The notes beneath the pieces are model-generated. The model ran no database searches and was not told where the DNA came from. It saw only the letters and a list, made by a program, of their open reading frames with translations. From NCBI RefSeq assembly GCF_963576615.1, contig NC_088711.1:14927869-14991868 (forward strand): a stretch of DNA of 64,000 nucleotides, given 5' to 3'. The DNA is from Watersipora subatra (taxonomy: Eukaryota; Bryozoa; Gymnolaemata; Cheilostomatida; Watersiporidae). Made by a program: the position numbers and the translations under genes. Below are positions 14,001 through 29,000 of the stretch, piece by piece; positions within the stretch are counted from its first letter, which is position 1; each line of letters opens with the position of its first letter.

Positions 14001-17000
14001 AATACTCTACAATATACTCTACAATATACTCTACAATATACTCTACAATATACTCTACAATATACTCTACAATATACTCTACAATATACTCTACAATATA
14101 CTCTACAATATACTCTACAATATACTCTACAATATACTCTACAATATACTCTACAATATACTCTACAATATACTCTACAATATACTCTACAATATACTCT
14201 ACAATATACTCTACAATATACTCTACAATATACTATACAATATACTCTACAATATATTCTACAATATACTCTACAATATACTCTACAATATACTCTACAA
14301 TATACTCTACAATATACTCTACAATATACTCTACAATATACTCTACAATATACTCTACAATATACTCTACAATATACTCTACAATATACTCTACAATATA
14401 CTCTACAATATACTCTACAATATACGTATACAAGATGAAATCAAATTTGACAACGACAAATTTTCTAGAACTAAATTAATAAGATTATCAACTACTTACA
14501 TCACCAGCAAATGAGGATGTTGTGTGTGACAACAAACATTGAACAACACTGAAGATATAATTAATCATTGTGACTCACAGATGATTCACAATGGTTAAAG
14601 GAGAATAGAGATACGTATGCTGCCATTTATTTGACTAATGTATGCAGAGGAACTCTTGAAAACTGACCAGATAAATATCAATATGTATTTAATAAATATC
14701 GAACACACTACAAATTGGTAGTGACCTCTGAAAGAGTTTTCCCATTCACTACAAAATTAATACATGTCGAAAACTATGTGAAGGGATCTACTGTAACAAA
14801 TACTTGCTATTATTAATCTTATATTAGATATGTAAAAAGTACATAGAGTAAAATGTAAGTTACTAATTGTTTTTTACTTACATTACATGTAAGTAAAAAA
14901 CAATTAGAAATGGTGTGTTATGCCATTGGCTGGTATTACTATTTAGTTGACAAACCTGAGCAGTCAAGTCCATCTTCACAATGGGCTCAAAACCAAGACC
15001 AGTGAATAGATCACACAGACTTCGCACATCCACATCTGACCCGACTCGCATGGAATATCCAGGTACAGAGAAAGTCTTGTTGTTAATAATGAGTGCTCTG
15101 CCTCTCAGGGGAGACGACATCTTATAAACCTGTCAAAAGAAGTGAACAACTAGAGGTAAACAATGCAAATGATAGGCTAAACAGACAATCAGTATGTAGA
15201 AAATCTTACACACTCAAGAGATGATATAGATTTATGAAATGCAAACTACACAAATTATGAGTAAGATGATGTTAAGCTACAGAAAACTTTACTAACATAA
15301 CATCAAAAATATTCAAAACACACCGAATATTGTTTATCTGAAATTAAAACTTAATGACACCTTGTGCAAATTATGACATCTTGTGCAAGTTGTGACATCT
15401 TGTGCAAGTTGTGACACCTTGTGCAAGTTGTGACATCTTGTGCAAGTTGTGACATCTTGTGCAAGTTGTGACATCTTGTGCAAGTTGCGACATCTTGTGC
15501 AAGTTATGACACCTTGTGCAAGTTATGACATCTTGTGCAAGTTGTGACATCTTGTGTAAGTTGTGACATCTTGTGCAAGTTGTGACATCTTGTTCAAGTT
15601 GTGACACCTTGTGCAAGTAATGACATCTTGTGCAAGTTGTGACATCTTGTGCAAGTGGTGACACCTTATGCAAGTGATGACACCTTGTGACCAGTACCCA
15701 ATTTGGTTACACAATAGTAACAAATTGCTAGGACAAAAATATGACAAATTTCATAAAGCAAGTTGTATAAAGATATTGTCTAGAGAAGGTTTTTGAACAT
15801 AAAGGCTGTAATATTATAAATATCTACATTTACTAAACCTTGAATTACCGTGAAACCTCTATTTGAATGCCACCTTTATTTGAATGCAACCTCTATTTAA
15901 ATGCCACCTTTATTTGAATGCCACATTTAACTCTTGCGCTACCGCAAGCCGATGTATCGGCTTTCGTGGTAGTACAAGTACTGGTGGTAAGCCGATGTAT
16001 CGGCTTATCCATAGGGTTTCACTTTTCTTTTCATTATGAAGCCCAAACATTAGCTAGACTAATCAAAATTTGTCTCAATAAAAAAACTTTGTTTCCAATC
16101 ACATGAAACCAATAGAAAAATTTTTGGTTCAACAATTCACGGTAAAATAAGAACAGACAATTAGACAATGTATCAGCTTATAAATAGGGTTTCACTTTTC
16201 TTTTCATAACCAAGGCCACACATTAGCTAGACCGATCAAATTTTGTCTCCAACCTTGTTGCCAATCATGTGCAACAAAAATAAAATTTTTTAGTTTTGCA
16301 ATTCCATTTCTAATTATTTTTCAAAACAGGAAAACCAGATCGTTATCGTCATGGCAATAAAAACTACACCACGTTTGCTCAATGCAAATAAAGCGTCAGA
16401 AACCTTGCGAGAGGAGATTCATTAAACAATTTTATACTTATCTTGTAGAGAATTTCTTTCTGAATAAGATGAATTTTACAGTAAAACAATATTTGTTTTG
16501 ATTCTTGAGATATTGCTTAAATACTAGCGGTATATCGGTTGTTCGAAAAATCCAATTGAATTAATTTGGGCAGAAAAATCATTAGGTCAGAATTTAATGC
16601 ATTAGTGAAAGAGTTAATAGAACACCACTCTAAGAGAAGGGTTGAAAACTACAGCACCACTTTCAATTGAAGCACTCTTTATTTGACCGCCACTATGACA
16701 GTCTTTGATATTTACGAACCAATAATAAAACGTGATCAATAGAAAAGCATCCACAAAATGGTGCCAATAATGTTATTCTAATTACAACAATACTTCCAAT
16801 AACTATAACAATACTAATAATGTTACATGAAAAACAATCAATTATTTCTTTGTCGCTGTAGTGGTTGTTGTAATCACGATATACCTGAGAAGATCGACCG
16901 TTACAATCATCAGAACTACACTCTGATTGGAAGTCACTAAGGTCTAGTTCTGATCCATTGTCTTCAGATTCATCCATAATGTGGTTTACAATCTATTGTG

Positions 17001-20000
17001 AAGACCATAAAGTGAAGTCTTCCAATGAATGATAAAAACACTCTTTAAAAACACCAAAAGACATAATAAAAACTAATGTTATGGCGTATCCGAGTCCGTT
17101 TGCTAATGCCAAAACTTTTACGGCTTTCCTTTAAAACTTTAAAAGCGACACTATGGAAATAATTAATAACTCTTTTATGTGGCCAATAGTAGTTCCTTGT
17201 TTAACTCGTATGATAACTCTACGTAAATGAAAAATTGTTTAACAAAAATGCTGAGGCTGATGGCATTAATGTCGCTCCCCCTGAAGGAGAGTGAAAAATA
17301 CAGGCGACATTAGCATAGCTTCTCCCGTAAAAGGGTTAAATTTATTGTCCCAGCACTCTGATGAGCTAGTCGAAAAATACAGCGCTACTTTTTATTTGAA
17401 CGTCACCTCTAATAAAACGTCACTCTGGAAAAAGAACTAAAGAATAGAGCTTATAAAATATAAAAATACCTTAGAAATATTTAAGAACATAAAATAGCCT
17501 TAAAAATGTGATATCGATGCATGTATGAGTTAGTCATGGCTAGTATAGTATCTTGTAGTTCGATAAGTACAGTCAATACACAATTACCCGATCAGTGTTA
17601 AGGTAGAGCTCTCTAATGCTTCTCCTTGATGTTGGAACGAGAGAAATAGTCTCCATATTAACGCTATCAACACCCTCACCCTGGTCTCCATACCGGTAGT
17701 CTTCCCCATCTGATATGTCACTCACTCCATCCTCATCACCCTCTAATCTGGTGGCAGCCTCATCATCCATGTCTTGAGAGCGCTGAACAGCTGAAATATG
17801 ACCACTCATAAAACCCATCGCCTCAGCCAATTATCCTTATCATGTCATCTATGAACATTGTCACCGATGCATACAGAGCCAAAATATCAAAATCATGCCT
17901 TTGACCAAATTATAATTTAACTTTTAAAAATAAATTGTAGATTGCTTAAAATTAATAAAAGGATTGAAAGCTTGTACAGAACAAGGATCAATTGTTGACA
18001 AGTGATGCTGGCACTAAAAGAGTCAAGGCTAATATGTCTGTTCTACGGTTTAGTGTTTTGAATGAGATACTACTAATTCAAGCTAGGAATTTGGTAAACT
18101 GGTTGCAAAATGCTTTTCAGAAATGCTATGAACTGAAGGAGAGCAGTATTTAAAAATGCTGTAATTTATATATTGAACAAATTTATTGCCAAATACAGAG
18201 TATGCGACTTTCAACACTCCTGTATTGTAAGCTCCAAAGATAAATTGATATACGCCAAGTAAAAATTATGCTTATAAAATTCACAACAAATGGAAACCAA
18301 TAAACTAAACATGATTTGTACAGCAATTTGCTGCATTGAACAACAACTAATCGGATCTGTGTTGTCATCAGTTATTGATGACATTAAGAGTTATTAAGCT
18401 GTCTGCCATCCTGTCCTTGAGAACTGTTTATGTTATGTTGATGTCTTATCACAGTTCACACGTTTACTCCGATTAATAAGTATTAATTAATACTCATAAT
18501 TGACTTGCTTATAGTTTTCGTGTCCGAACATGTACCTGTTGTTGGTGTGGTGACTTTCCTAATGTAGTCCTCCAGGTTACGCATTCCATCAGATGTCAGA
18601 GGTTTGCCTGTAAATTAACACATTATTACAACCCGAATGAAAAATGGAAAAACAAACCAAGTAGATGGCTGCAGTAATTTAGCTGCTACAATGGGCCAAT
18701 CTAAATGCTGAAAGACAATATGATACTTGTGTTGACAAAACACAATAGCTATAAAGTATAAAAGCATACCAAACACATCAAATATGCAGTGAAGATTGTG
18801 CTTACATGGATACCGCAGACAAGACATTATGCTTTGATCTTCGCCACACGAGACCAGCCGAGTTCCATCTGAATAGCGTGGAAGTTGAGGTGATAGACAG
18901 CACCAGAAAGGATTCGTCTCTTTCTTAGGATGAGCCTTTGAAGTAAGTAGGCAATGTGGACAGAAAAAAATGCATTTCACCCTTACTGCCTTCCAGGTAT
19001 TCAGTACCTTGGTGATGATTTCATCGGTGAAGACATCTAGCTGCTTCCACAAATCATTGATACCGTGCGCCTTATCAGTTAGCTCTATCATAGCGACTTG
19101 ACCCTTGATATCATGCACAAATGAAACTGCAAAGTCCATGCGACTTGATCCAACCATTGCTCCATTTTTTTTCACTACCACCTTATCAAACGGATGAAAA
19201 AACTTTTCCAGGAACATCAGAACCATGCTATGAAACGCAGGATGAGGCAATGCATAGCCTCCGAATTCTAGCTGAACTCGAAAAACCAAATTTTCATTTG
19301 GAGGGGTGAAACTCTCCATATATCCTTGAAAGTAGTAAGGGAGCAAGTAACTTTTATCATGAGAATTGAGTTGAACTGGTCCGTAAAGAAGATGAAATGA
19401 CTGTAGCAGAACTAGTGCTATATCAACTTGGAGATCTGTCTTAAACTCACTTTCAGAACGAATAAGATCCTCAAGCAAACTCTTGTTCATGATCCCAGAT
19501 GATCGAAACTTCTGAACAACATCATTGAGGCAAGGGATGAGTGAATGCTCTTGACTTTCTTGCTTAGCAATCGTTTGATGATCGTAGAATACCTTTATTA
19601 GGCTTGTCACTATTGAGATTTTATGGAACACGATTTGAGAAAGTGGACTCAAATCTTTATACCATAAGACTTGACCAGAGTCATGCATGTACTCCAACAC
19701 ATCCTCAAGCTGCTTCTGACTCAAAAAGTAGGTTTCACGAAGCTTATCGAATGTTTCAGCTCGATCCAGAAAACAACCACCTAATTGACTAATAGTAGTG
19801 GCAATCGCCATCCAATCCTTTTGAGGTTCTTCGAGGTATCGTGAACAAGCCTCGTAGAGTGAATCTTTCAATTTTTCCAACTCATAGCATTGCTCATGAC
19901 CGACTTCAAATACATCACTTACACAAAATGTGGGTAGATCAACATTCTGAGCATGATTGGCTGAAAGAGATCGGGCATATGTGCGACTGTCCTCGGACAG

Positions 20001-23000
20001 TATCTCATTGCGCAGAGCACTGAATGTGGAGGTAATACTTTTCTTCAAATCTCGAAACACCTTCTCAGAAAACTCATCCTTGTGAGTTAGAACTAGCTTG
20101 GGAGGAGCCAAAGTAGGCTCAGAAAGATAGAGATGGGCCAGCCAATCAAAATATGACCGCCTTACAGCTTCCTTTTCTCCAAACTCAGACTTTAGTGTTT
20201 GGTACTGTTTCATGTTGACCACCACAATTACCAGGCATTTTTTACGGAAAGTAAGATGATAAGCGGGGTGGTAGATATCATGGCCTCCCATGTCAATAAA
20301 TCGTAAGATTGTCTTAGCAGTGTTTTTGAGTAAGACCTCTTCAAAACTGAAAACCTTTGTAGATGCATCAACCGAATCAGTGAGTACCATTTGCTTCGTC
20401 TTTGATTGCAGGGTTTTGATTAAAGAAGTTTTGCCAGCGCCGGAACAGCCAATGACACTCGCAACGACAATTAATGGTCGACTTTCGGCACGTCTGGCTT
20501 CATCGCGGTAGTATTGACGTGCAGTTTCCAGATTTGATCGTGAAGATTGGAACAAAGCGGCAGGCGGAGATATCAACGAATCGCAGTAGGAGACATTGAG
20601 TATATTCAAGTGCTCCATTGTGACAATCTTAGAATGTAAAGATAGCAATGTATTTGAGTGTGACAAATCAAGTTCTTCTAGGCTGGACAACTCACAGACA
20701 GACTGAAGTAACTCTGTCAACCTGTTCCTTCTCATTTTTAAAACCTTCAGATGGACAAAATTTCTAAAACTAAAGAAAATAATTGATTAATATATAAGTA
20801 ATAGAGATATATTCTGTTTCTGTAAAATAACATTTCCTAAATCAATAAATATAGCATAAAAGAGGGTATGGTCTGTTCGCTCAAAATTAAAATCTTGCAT
20901 TTAACCCTTCTAGTGAAATTGCATATTAGTACAGTAGACGCTCCTATAACATAAATAATCCGTTCCAGGAACGTTTACGTTATAGGGAATTTACGTTATA
21001 AGAACATTAAAATACATGTAAATTGTCTAATCTGTTCCAAGAACTTTTCAAACTCATCCCTTCGGCCATTCAAAATAGGAAAAACTTTACTTAACTCTTT
21101 TAATTTGTGAGCTGCACTGTAACTGCAGAATTATTGGTTTGCATCAACAAATTTTCTCCTTTTATGATCGATCTCACTGGTTTTATAGACCATGATTGCA
21201 GTAAATTTACAAGTTGATAGGAACTGCACATTTTCGTCATTCATATACAACGATTTGCTTATTTTTCTAAACGGCAAAGTTTATTCTGCAAAGTAAAGTT
21301 AATAATAAATATTTGTACGGCTACAATAAGGCAAAACAACAAAATACTTTTGCTATAAAAAGCAGTTCTACCTGTTCGTCGTCTATCTGTATCCAGGGGT
21401 TAAGGCTAGGATTAAGATAATTTTTGACGATACTCTGAAGACTGGTAGACCGACGCTGTAACACCTACACTTACCAATCACTTCTGTATTTATGAACAAT
21501 TGCGCAGCTATCCTATTTGCCTTTTTGTCGACACATTTAACGATCTATTACGACGAACTTTAATGTCGCGAAAGTTATATATAATAAATAGTACGCTAAG
21601 CGCACGGCATTTTTTTCTTCCGCAAGTCCGATAAAACAAACTAACATTCAAATTGATTTTGCAAACTCACCCGATTTGACACTTTACATTATATGGAATG
21701 TTTTACGTAGCACGAAGCAAGAACTTCACATAATCTTTTTACGTTGTCTGGAATTTACGTTATAGGAGGTGTACGTCATAGGAACGTCTACTGTATATGT
21801 TTTGACTTCTGCATCCCATAAGTTAGTGTTTAATTGTAAGCAGGAGTTGAATTAACACCATAGCTAAATAGCATTGTGACATGATCCACTAGAAGGTGAG
21901 CAAGGTTAGTGTGAAGCATTCGGTGTGTGTCATGTGAAAAGAAAATTTCTCTGGTGAGATCTAAGAGCAAGCAATCATCGTGCTCGCCTATGAGTCGAGA
22001 GAATGATCTACCCGCACATGACAAAAAAGTGATGAGTAGTGATGAGAACTTTCTTTCTCATCACATGCCCTACAGCCATGACTGTAGGGCAGTTTATTTT
22101 GCAAACAAGATCAAAGATGGAATCTTTGATTGCCAAAAGAAATGCTAGAAATACTGATACCACATCATTATGTTAAAAAACAGACCAAGTTGTAACCATC
22201 CGCAAAACCCAACACCTAAAAACAGAATAGCTTGTGGTTTCTGTTTTGTAATATTTTCCTATTTGGTGGTTTGGCCAAGGGTCTCCAGGTTGAAGTGGCC
22301 CAAGCACGACTTGTAACAGGCAGTAAATACATTCTGCTGATATTGACTGAGTCTGTTACATTGGTTCTGTTTTAGTACCAAAATTTTAGTAGAATTAGCT
22401 CAGCTAGTAACAAAACAGCTCTCAGTACTAAGAATAGTAAGAACCTCTATGCCGTTAGTCTATAGGTCAAATATTTATAACACAATGTTCAATGACTAAT
22501 ACATAACGCTCACTAGTGTTCTTCACGGAATTTAATTGCATTGAATAGATGGGTTTCACATTAGTGCTGGACACAAGTACTTCTTGGCCGACGAATTTAA
22601 ATTCGTCGGCCATCGGGTAGATGGCCGACGTGGTAGATCGGGTAGATGGCTGACATTTAGAGTATCGGGTAGACGGTAGTGGTTGGCACGAGTACTTATT
22701 GGCCGACGAATTTAAATTCGTCGGCCGTCGGGTAGATGGCCGACGTGGTAGATCGGGTAGATGGCTGACATTTACAGTATCGGGTAGATGGTAGTGGTTG
22801 GTACGAGTACTTATTGGCCAACGGGTTTCTCGGGTTTGTTGATAAGGGTTTTATGTGTAAAATTTCCAAACATCAGACATATTCTAAAATTTACAATGCA
22901 CTTATAATTCTATTCAATTTATTTAATGTGTTTTACTAATTTCCAACGACCGATATTCGTGCTTGAAGCCTTAGCCCTTTAAAGTTTGAACCCCAACTGT

Positions 23001-26000
23001 CAGTTTTCAAGCATTGCGTAGGGTGTGTCAGAATCTCTGTCGGCCAAAATTCCGGCATTCACATGGCTTTGTTTACAAAAGCCGTTTCTAAGTAACAGCG
23101 TAAATCAATCAAATTAATTTTTGCACAATATATTAGATCAGTAATTTCACTTCCATTTGTAGCAGTTTTCAAATATCTTTACCTACTTCCTTTGTTTTAA
23201 TAACAAATTTTATTTGAACGATATTGCAAAAAAATCGACACGACTCATTTGTTGATTGGTCATAAATGATTATGATGCAAATAAAGAATTTTATAATACT
23301 AATTATAATTTTCCAGTAAATTTTGAGTCATAGAATAATGATGAACATGTGCTCAATGGATATGATGCTATTGTAAATGTTTTTTTACGTGTTTTTTTAA
23401 AATCGTACAAACTTTTATAGTTTCAGCCCAAATAATAGTAAAGTACTGTTTTTTTCTGTTTGATGACATTTGCTGTGGATTGCCTGATTTTTTTTTACTA
23501 GTGTTTTTCCAAATATCATTGTATTATGAGCACGTTCAGATATAGATAATGAAGGTTTTAAAACTTCGGATCGTTGGACAGATTGCCCAGGGTTACTGAG
23601 GCGCATTGACAAAAAAGCCAGGGTTCAAAGGGTTAACAGACGGATTATCAAACAGTGTTTAGAGCGCATAGCATAATAGACCGGGTTTTTGTCCACTCTA
23701 CTCGACGGATCCGTGTACCAAAACCCGAACTCGCAAGTCAAAACCCAAACTTGCAAGATCGAAATGCTCAAAATCTCTATTGCCCGAGACTCGAGAGAAG
23801 ATAAATCCGCGAGTTCAACGAGTTTTATTACCCGTGCCCAACATTATTTTACATAATTAATGTGAGAATTTGACTTTTGGAGTTTTCTGCTTTTGCAAGG
23901 TGACTTATTTTTAATGCAGACCATTACGCGGCTTCTATGAATGGCTTTAAAATATGCTCCAATTATTACAAACTTCTACTCTGTAACTTCTACTATGTTT
24001 TATAAAAAGTGTCGCTACATCTTATATCTTTAATCAATCGCCGCGATCAAAGACAAAGACACAATCACTGTGTTCATATTGCTTCATAACGTAAGTCAAA
24101 GCAAGGAAATGACCAAATTTAAAAAGTAGGGAACTGGTTAAGGAGCTTCTTCCACAGCATCTATTCTCTAAAGAATGACTTCTACGGGTGAGCCTTATAC
24201 GAATAGTACCTTCCAGGACATCAACTGATATGAGCCATATCTAATTTATACTAAAAGATGAGTGTAGTATATTCACCCATGACCATTCATTCGAGTTTAC
24301 TACGCATAATAACTATTATAAAATTGTGTTAAGGGATTTTACATTAAAACATAACTGCATAGAAGTTGACTACTATTATACTTTTAGATAAAAATAGCAT
24401 TAAAAGATTTCGTGAGGTTTTGCATGGTTAGCAGTTACATTTGTTACTTTCATTCTGATAAAACAACAAGAAAAGATGGAATGAAGGTATTATTGAAGGA
24501 AAGAAACCCAGTGATTACTGATCTTAACTATATTTTTGAAGCAAAGAAATACAGTCAATGAAGGAAATATAACTCACCAATTTTCCAATTTACAACTAAT
24601 CACATAAAATTTCCCTAAGGGTCAGTTATATTGTAGAATTTACTTATTACCTAGTTACAGCGTATAACTTACCCAGCAGGTAGATCAATGAGCTCACATG
24701 ATTCCAAGTTGAGAGATTTCAACTTCACCAGCTGAGTGATGAAACTTAAGAAATCAGAAATCTGATTATGACTGAGATCCAGATCTTCCAGTTTGGTCAG
24801 ATTTCCTAAACTGTGAAAAAGCATGTAGTTCCTTTAAATTGATGCGCGTCTAATCCTATGTCAGTTATCTCAAATCTCCAATCAAATTTTCCTACATAAA
24901 ATACCTGCATATACATTAATTCATTCCCACCCTCTGAAACAACCACATAAAAAAAAGGAATATTACAATGGAAGAATGGATTTTTAATTGCACTAATTCG
25001 GCGCCAAGGCTCAAAAAGTACTGAATACTTATATAGGGGTTATGATCTGCACTAAGATGTAACATTATGTACAGTATTTTAAGGAGTTCTTACATTCGAG
25101 AGAGACAATAGCGGATAATGGTGGTGTGACAGAGATTTGATGGCAACACATTCAGTACGCTATACTTTTGTGACACTACGTAATATTGCAAGAATTAAGT
25201 TTAACTCAAATGAACTTAGTTTACTATACACATACTTGAAAAGACATTTTAATCTGACATTACACTAAACTTAATTCTGTTGGTTTTCGTTTTCAGTTCT
25301 TTGCTTTGTTCTTTTTCAGACTTGGCTCTTTTTGCCTCTCTCTCTCTCTCGCCTTCACTTTTAGCTAGGCTTTTTAAAACTTTGTTAAACTGACCTGGCG
25401 AGAAAGACATGGCGATGCCGTTCTCACAGGAGACATCTCGTGTACTCGGCCACTTAATGACCATATCAAGAAGCGTCTCAATCGTATCTCAAAGTCAAAT
25501 CGTATCTCAATCAGCTCGTATCTCAAAGTCAAATCATATCTCAATCAGCTCATATTTCAAAGTCAAATCGTATATCAATCAGCTCGTATCTCAAAGTCAA
25601 ATCATATCTCAATCAGCTCGTATCTCAAAGTCAAATCGTATCTCAATCAACTCGTATCTCAAAGTCAAATCATATTTTAGAGCCAAAATTTGCTCGAAAT
25701 TTTTTTCGTATCTCAAATTTGTCGCATGTCGCATTGGACACTCGTATGCGAAGGTATAACTGTAGATGATAAATTTGAAAATAGACTAAATGTCAGCCTA
25801 GGTTTGTAGATGATAGAAATCAGGTATATCGATATCAAGTTGTATCTTATACCTTGTGAACTAGCAAAGATATGTTGCTCATTTTAATTCCAATGCTCGT
25901 AACAAGCTTTTGCTATAAATAACATGGACAGTGGTGTTCTGGAATGTTCTCAAAGAATTTGATATGCATATTACCAAAGAAAACTTTAAGACGTACAAAA

Positions 26001-29000
26001 CTAATGTCAACAGTGAAACACACTGAAATTACCAAAAAACAATGGTCAGCTGCTGCTGTATTTATTTCAATGCATATTAAGTGAAACTACGTTGTCAACT
26101 GTTCTCAGTGAAATCAGCATTCACGTTGGCTATGTAAAATGTACTCAACATTCACTTTGGCTATGTAAAATGTACTCAACATTCACGTTGGCTATGTAAA
26201 ATGTACTCAACATTCACGTTGGCTATGTAAAATGTACTCAGCATTCACGTTGGCTATGTGAAATATACTCAGCATTCACTTTGGCTATGTAAAATATACT
26301 CGCCATTCACGTTGGCTATGTAAAATATACTCCGCATTCACTTTGGCTATGTAAAATATACTCGCCATTCACGTTGGCTATGTAAAATATACTCAGCATT
26401 CACTTTGGCTATGTAAAATGTACTCAGCATTCATTGTAAAATCTTATAACTTAAATAGTGATGCAAACTTTTGCTTTCTTCCATATTTTAGTCAAAACTA
26501 ACTGATCATTTGCTTGTGCACAATTATAGTTTTATAAACATAAAATACAATCGACCCACGTTAGGATAGAGTGATAGACCGGCAGGAGTGGTGGGGATCT
26601 GGTTTAGCCAATTGTCCGGTTTAATTAATGCGTCTACATAAAGATCTATACTAAAGCAAATCACATTAATAAGGCCTATAATTAAACATTGAACTATATA
26701 CTGCGTACCATTATATACATACAAGTACTTACAATTTGTTAGCCTGTAAGAAAAAATATTACAGTTCAGATACAAAAAAAGGAAATTAAAAATTTAGTTA
26801 CTTTATAAAAATAGCCTCATGAAGGCATGGCAAAAAATAAGTCTGAAGTAAGACTAAAGTTATAATACTTTCTGCAAACAAATATTTCCTCAAAATTAAT
26901 AAGCTGCAAAATTACTAAAAATAAAAAAAAGTTAGGCAACTTCTGCAACAGGAAATTGAATGTAAAAATTTCCATTCACACAAAGTTATCTATTTTGTTT
27001 TGCTGAAAATTAAATGAGTTACATTTTAACACTAATTCAGACCTATGTTGTGTTTTTCTAACATGCATGTATAATCACCAAATGTATGTAACTGCACTCT
27101 GATCGCAGCTGCCCACATGTGTCCATCATATCTGATATCCAGACTAACAGGGTCTGTTTTAATAAGAGTTGACTGTAAAACTAGTCTGCTAACAATCAGC
27201 TAACTTGTCTGATTACATTAAAGCCATCTGTAGACTATTAATACTTGGTAAGTTAACACAAAATATTTAACAAAAAGATGAAATATTTCTCTTCAAAACC
27301 TTTATATACCAAAATGTTACCAAAGCATCAGCAAATATTTATTTCTTCCCACATAATATAGTCAGAGGTCTGCGTGTGCCAGGCAAGTAGCACCATAGCT
27401 ACTTGAGTTGCAATTCTTCAACAGCAGTGATTGAAGATAAAAGATTATAAACAATATAGAGGAATATATATATAATAAAAGATTTACATGACTAGTTACT
27501 GATCAGACTCAAGAACACTATATCGAAGGTAGCAGCCGTAATAATAGATTTACATGACTAGTTACTGATTAGACTCAAGAACACTATACCGAAGGTAGCA
27601 GCGGTAATAATAGATTTACATGACTAGTTACTGATCAGACTCAAGAACACTATACCGAAGGTAGCAGCGGTAATAATAGATTTACATGACTAGTTACTAG
27701 GTCAGACTCAAGAACACTATACCGAAGGTAGCAGCGGTAATAATAGATTTACATGACTAGTTACTAGGTCAGACTCAAGAACACTATACCGAAGGTAGCA
27801 GCCGTAATAAAAGATTTACATGACTAGTTACTGATCAGACTCAAGAACACTATACCGAAGGTAGCAGCTTCCTTATGAGTGACTATCAATATTGTGAAAG
27901 TGAAGGAACAAGGCAGTTACTAAATAAGCTCCATAAGCGTTGATACATACAAAATAAATGATGAAATAATGATAAATAAGGGATAATTACACACCTCTTA
28001 GGGAGAGAAGTTAAATGGCAGAAAGACAAATTCAGTTTCCTCAATGATTTCAAGTTCCCAATATTATCTGGAAGACCAGTACCGAACTGATTATAATGCA
28101 GGTCTAGTATCTCCAGGTTAGTCAACTGTGAAACACTATATAACAATATAAACAAGAGTTAATCATATAGTCTCTAGACACTAAAGGGATAATAAAGATT
28201 ACCAGAAATAATTACATACCTTTCAGGGAGAGAAGTCAAACGGCAAGAAGAAAAATCCAGTACTCTCAATGATTTCAAGTCCCCAATACCATCTGGTAAA
28301 CCAGCAATAAACTGATTATGATGAAGGCCTAGTACCTCCAGGTTAGTCAGCTGTGATACACTATATAACAATATAAACAAGAGTCAATCATATGGTTTGT
28401 AGACACCAAAGGGATATTAAAGATATACCAGAGATAATTACATACCTTTCAGGTAAAGCTGTCAAATTGCAGGATAACAAATTCAGCATTTTCAATGATT
28501 TCAAGTTCCCAATAATATCTGGTAGACCAGTTCTAAACTGATTATTACTCAGGTTGAGTATCTCCAGGTTAGTCAACTGTGACACACTATATAACAATAC
28601 AAACAAGGGTTAATCACATGGTCTGTACACACTAAAGAAAAAGTAAAAATATACTGGAGATAATTACATACCTTTCAGGGAAAGAAGTCAAACGGCAGCG
28701 AGACAAATTCAGTTCCTTCAATGATTTCAAGTCCCCAATACTATCTGGTAGACCAGTACTGAACCGATTACCACGAAGGTTTAGTATCTCTAGGTTAGTC
28801 AACTGTGATACACTATATAACAATATATACAAGTGTTAATCATATATTCTCTACACAGTAAATGTATAATAAAGATTATCAAAGATAATTAGATACCTTT
28901 CAGGGAGAGTAGTCAAGAAGCAGGAACACAAATTCAGTTCTCTCAACAATTTCAAGTTCCCAATACTATCTGGTAGACCAGTACTAAACTGGTTATCACT

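Noticed and set aside
13931-14479. 182-residue open frame of repeated TIYS
   Set aside because: Direct translation of the 12-bp minisatellite; the opposite strand is open too (YIVE repeats).
14956-15120. ATG at 15120 as the start of a separate caspase gene
   Set aside because: It lies inside the conserved VYKMSSPLRG core, and a splice acceptor directly precedes VYK in phase with the hinge exon.
15371-15747. His/Cys-rich open frames (CHNLHKMSQLAQD) that resemble zinc-finger repeats
   Set aside because: Produced by the 19-bp minisatellite; three units of 19 bp return to frame and mimic a protein repeat.
18615-18805. Continuation of the Roc-COR frame past 18806 as a C-terminal tail
   Set aside because: The tail is hydrophobic and unlike the family, while a GTAAGC donor at 18805 joins in phase to an open downstream exon.
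26115-27872. Regularly spaced repeats that could suggest a CRISPR array
   Set aside because: Units are head-to-tail without unique spacers, and the genome is eukaryotic.
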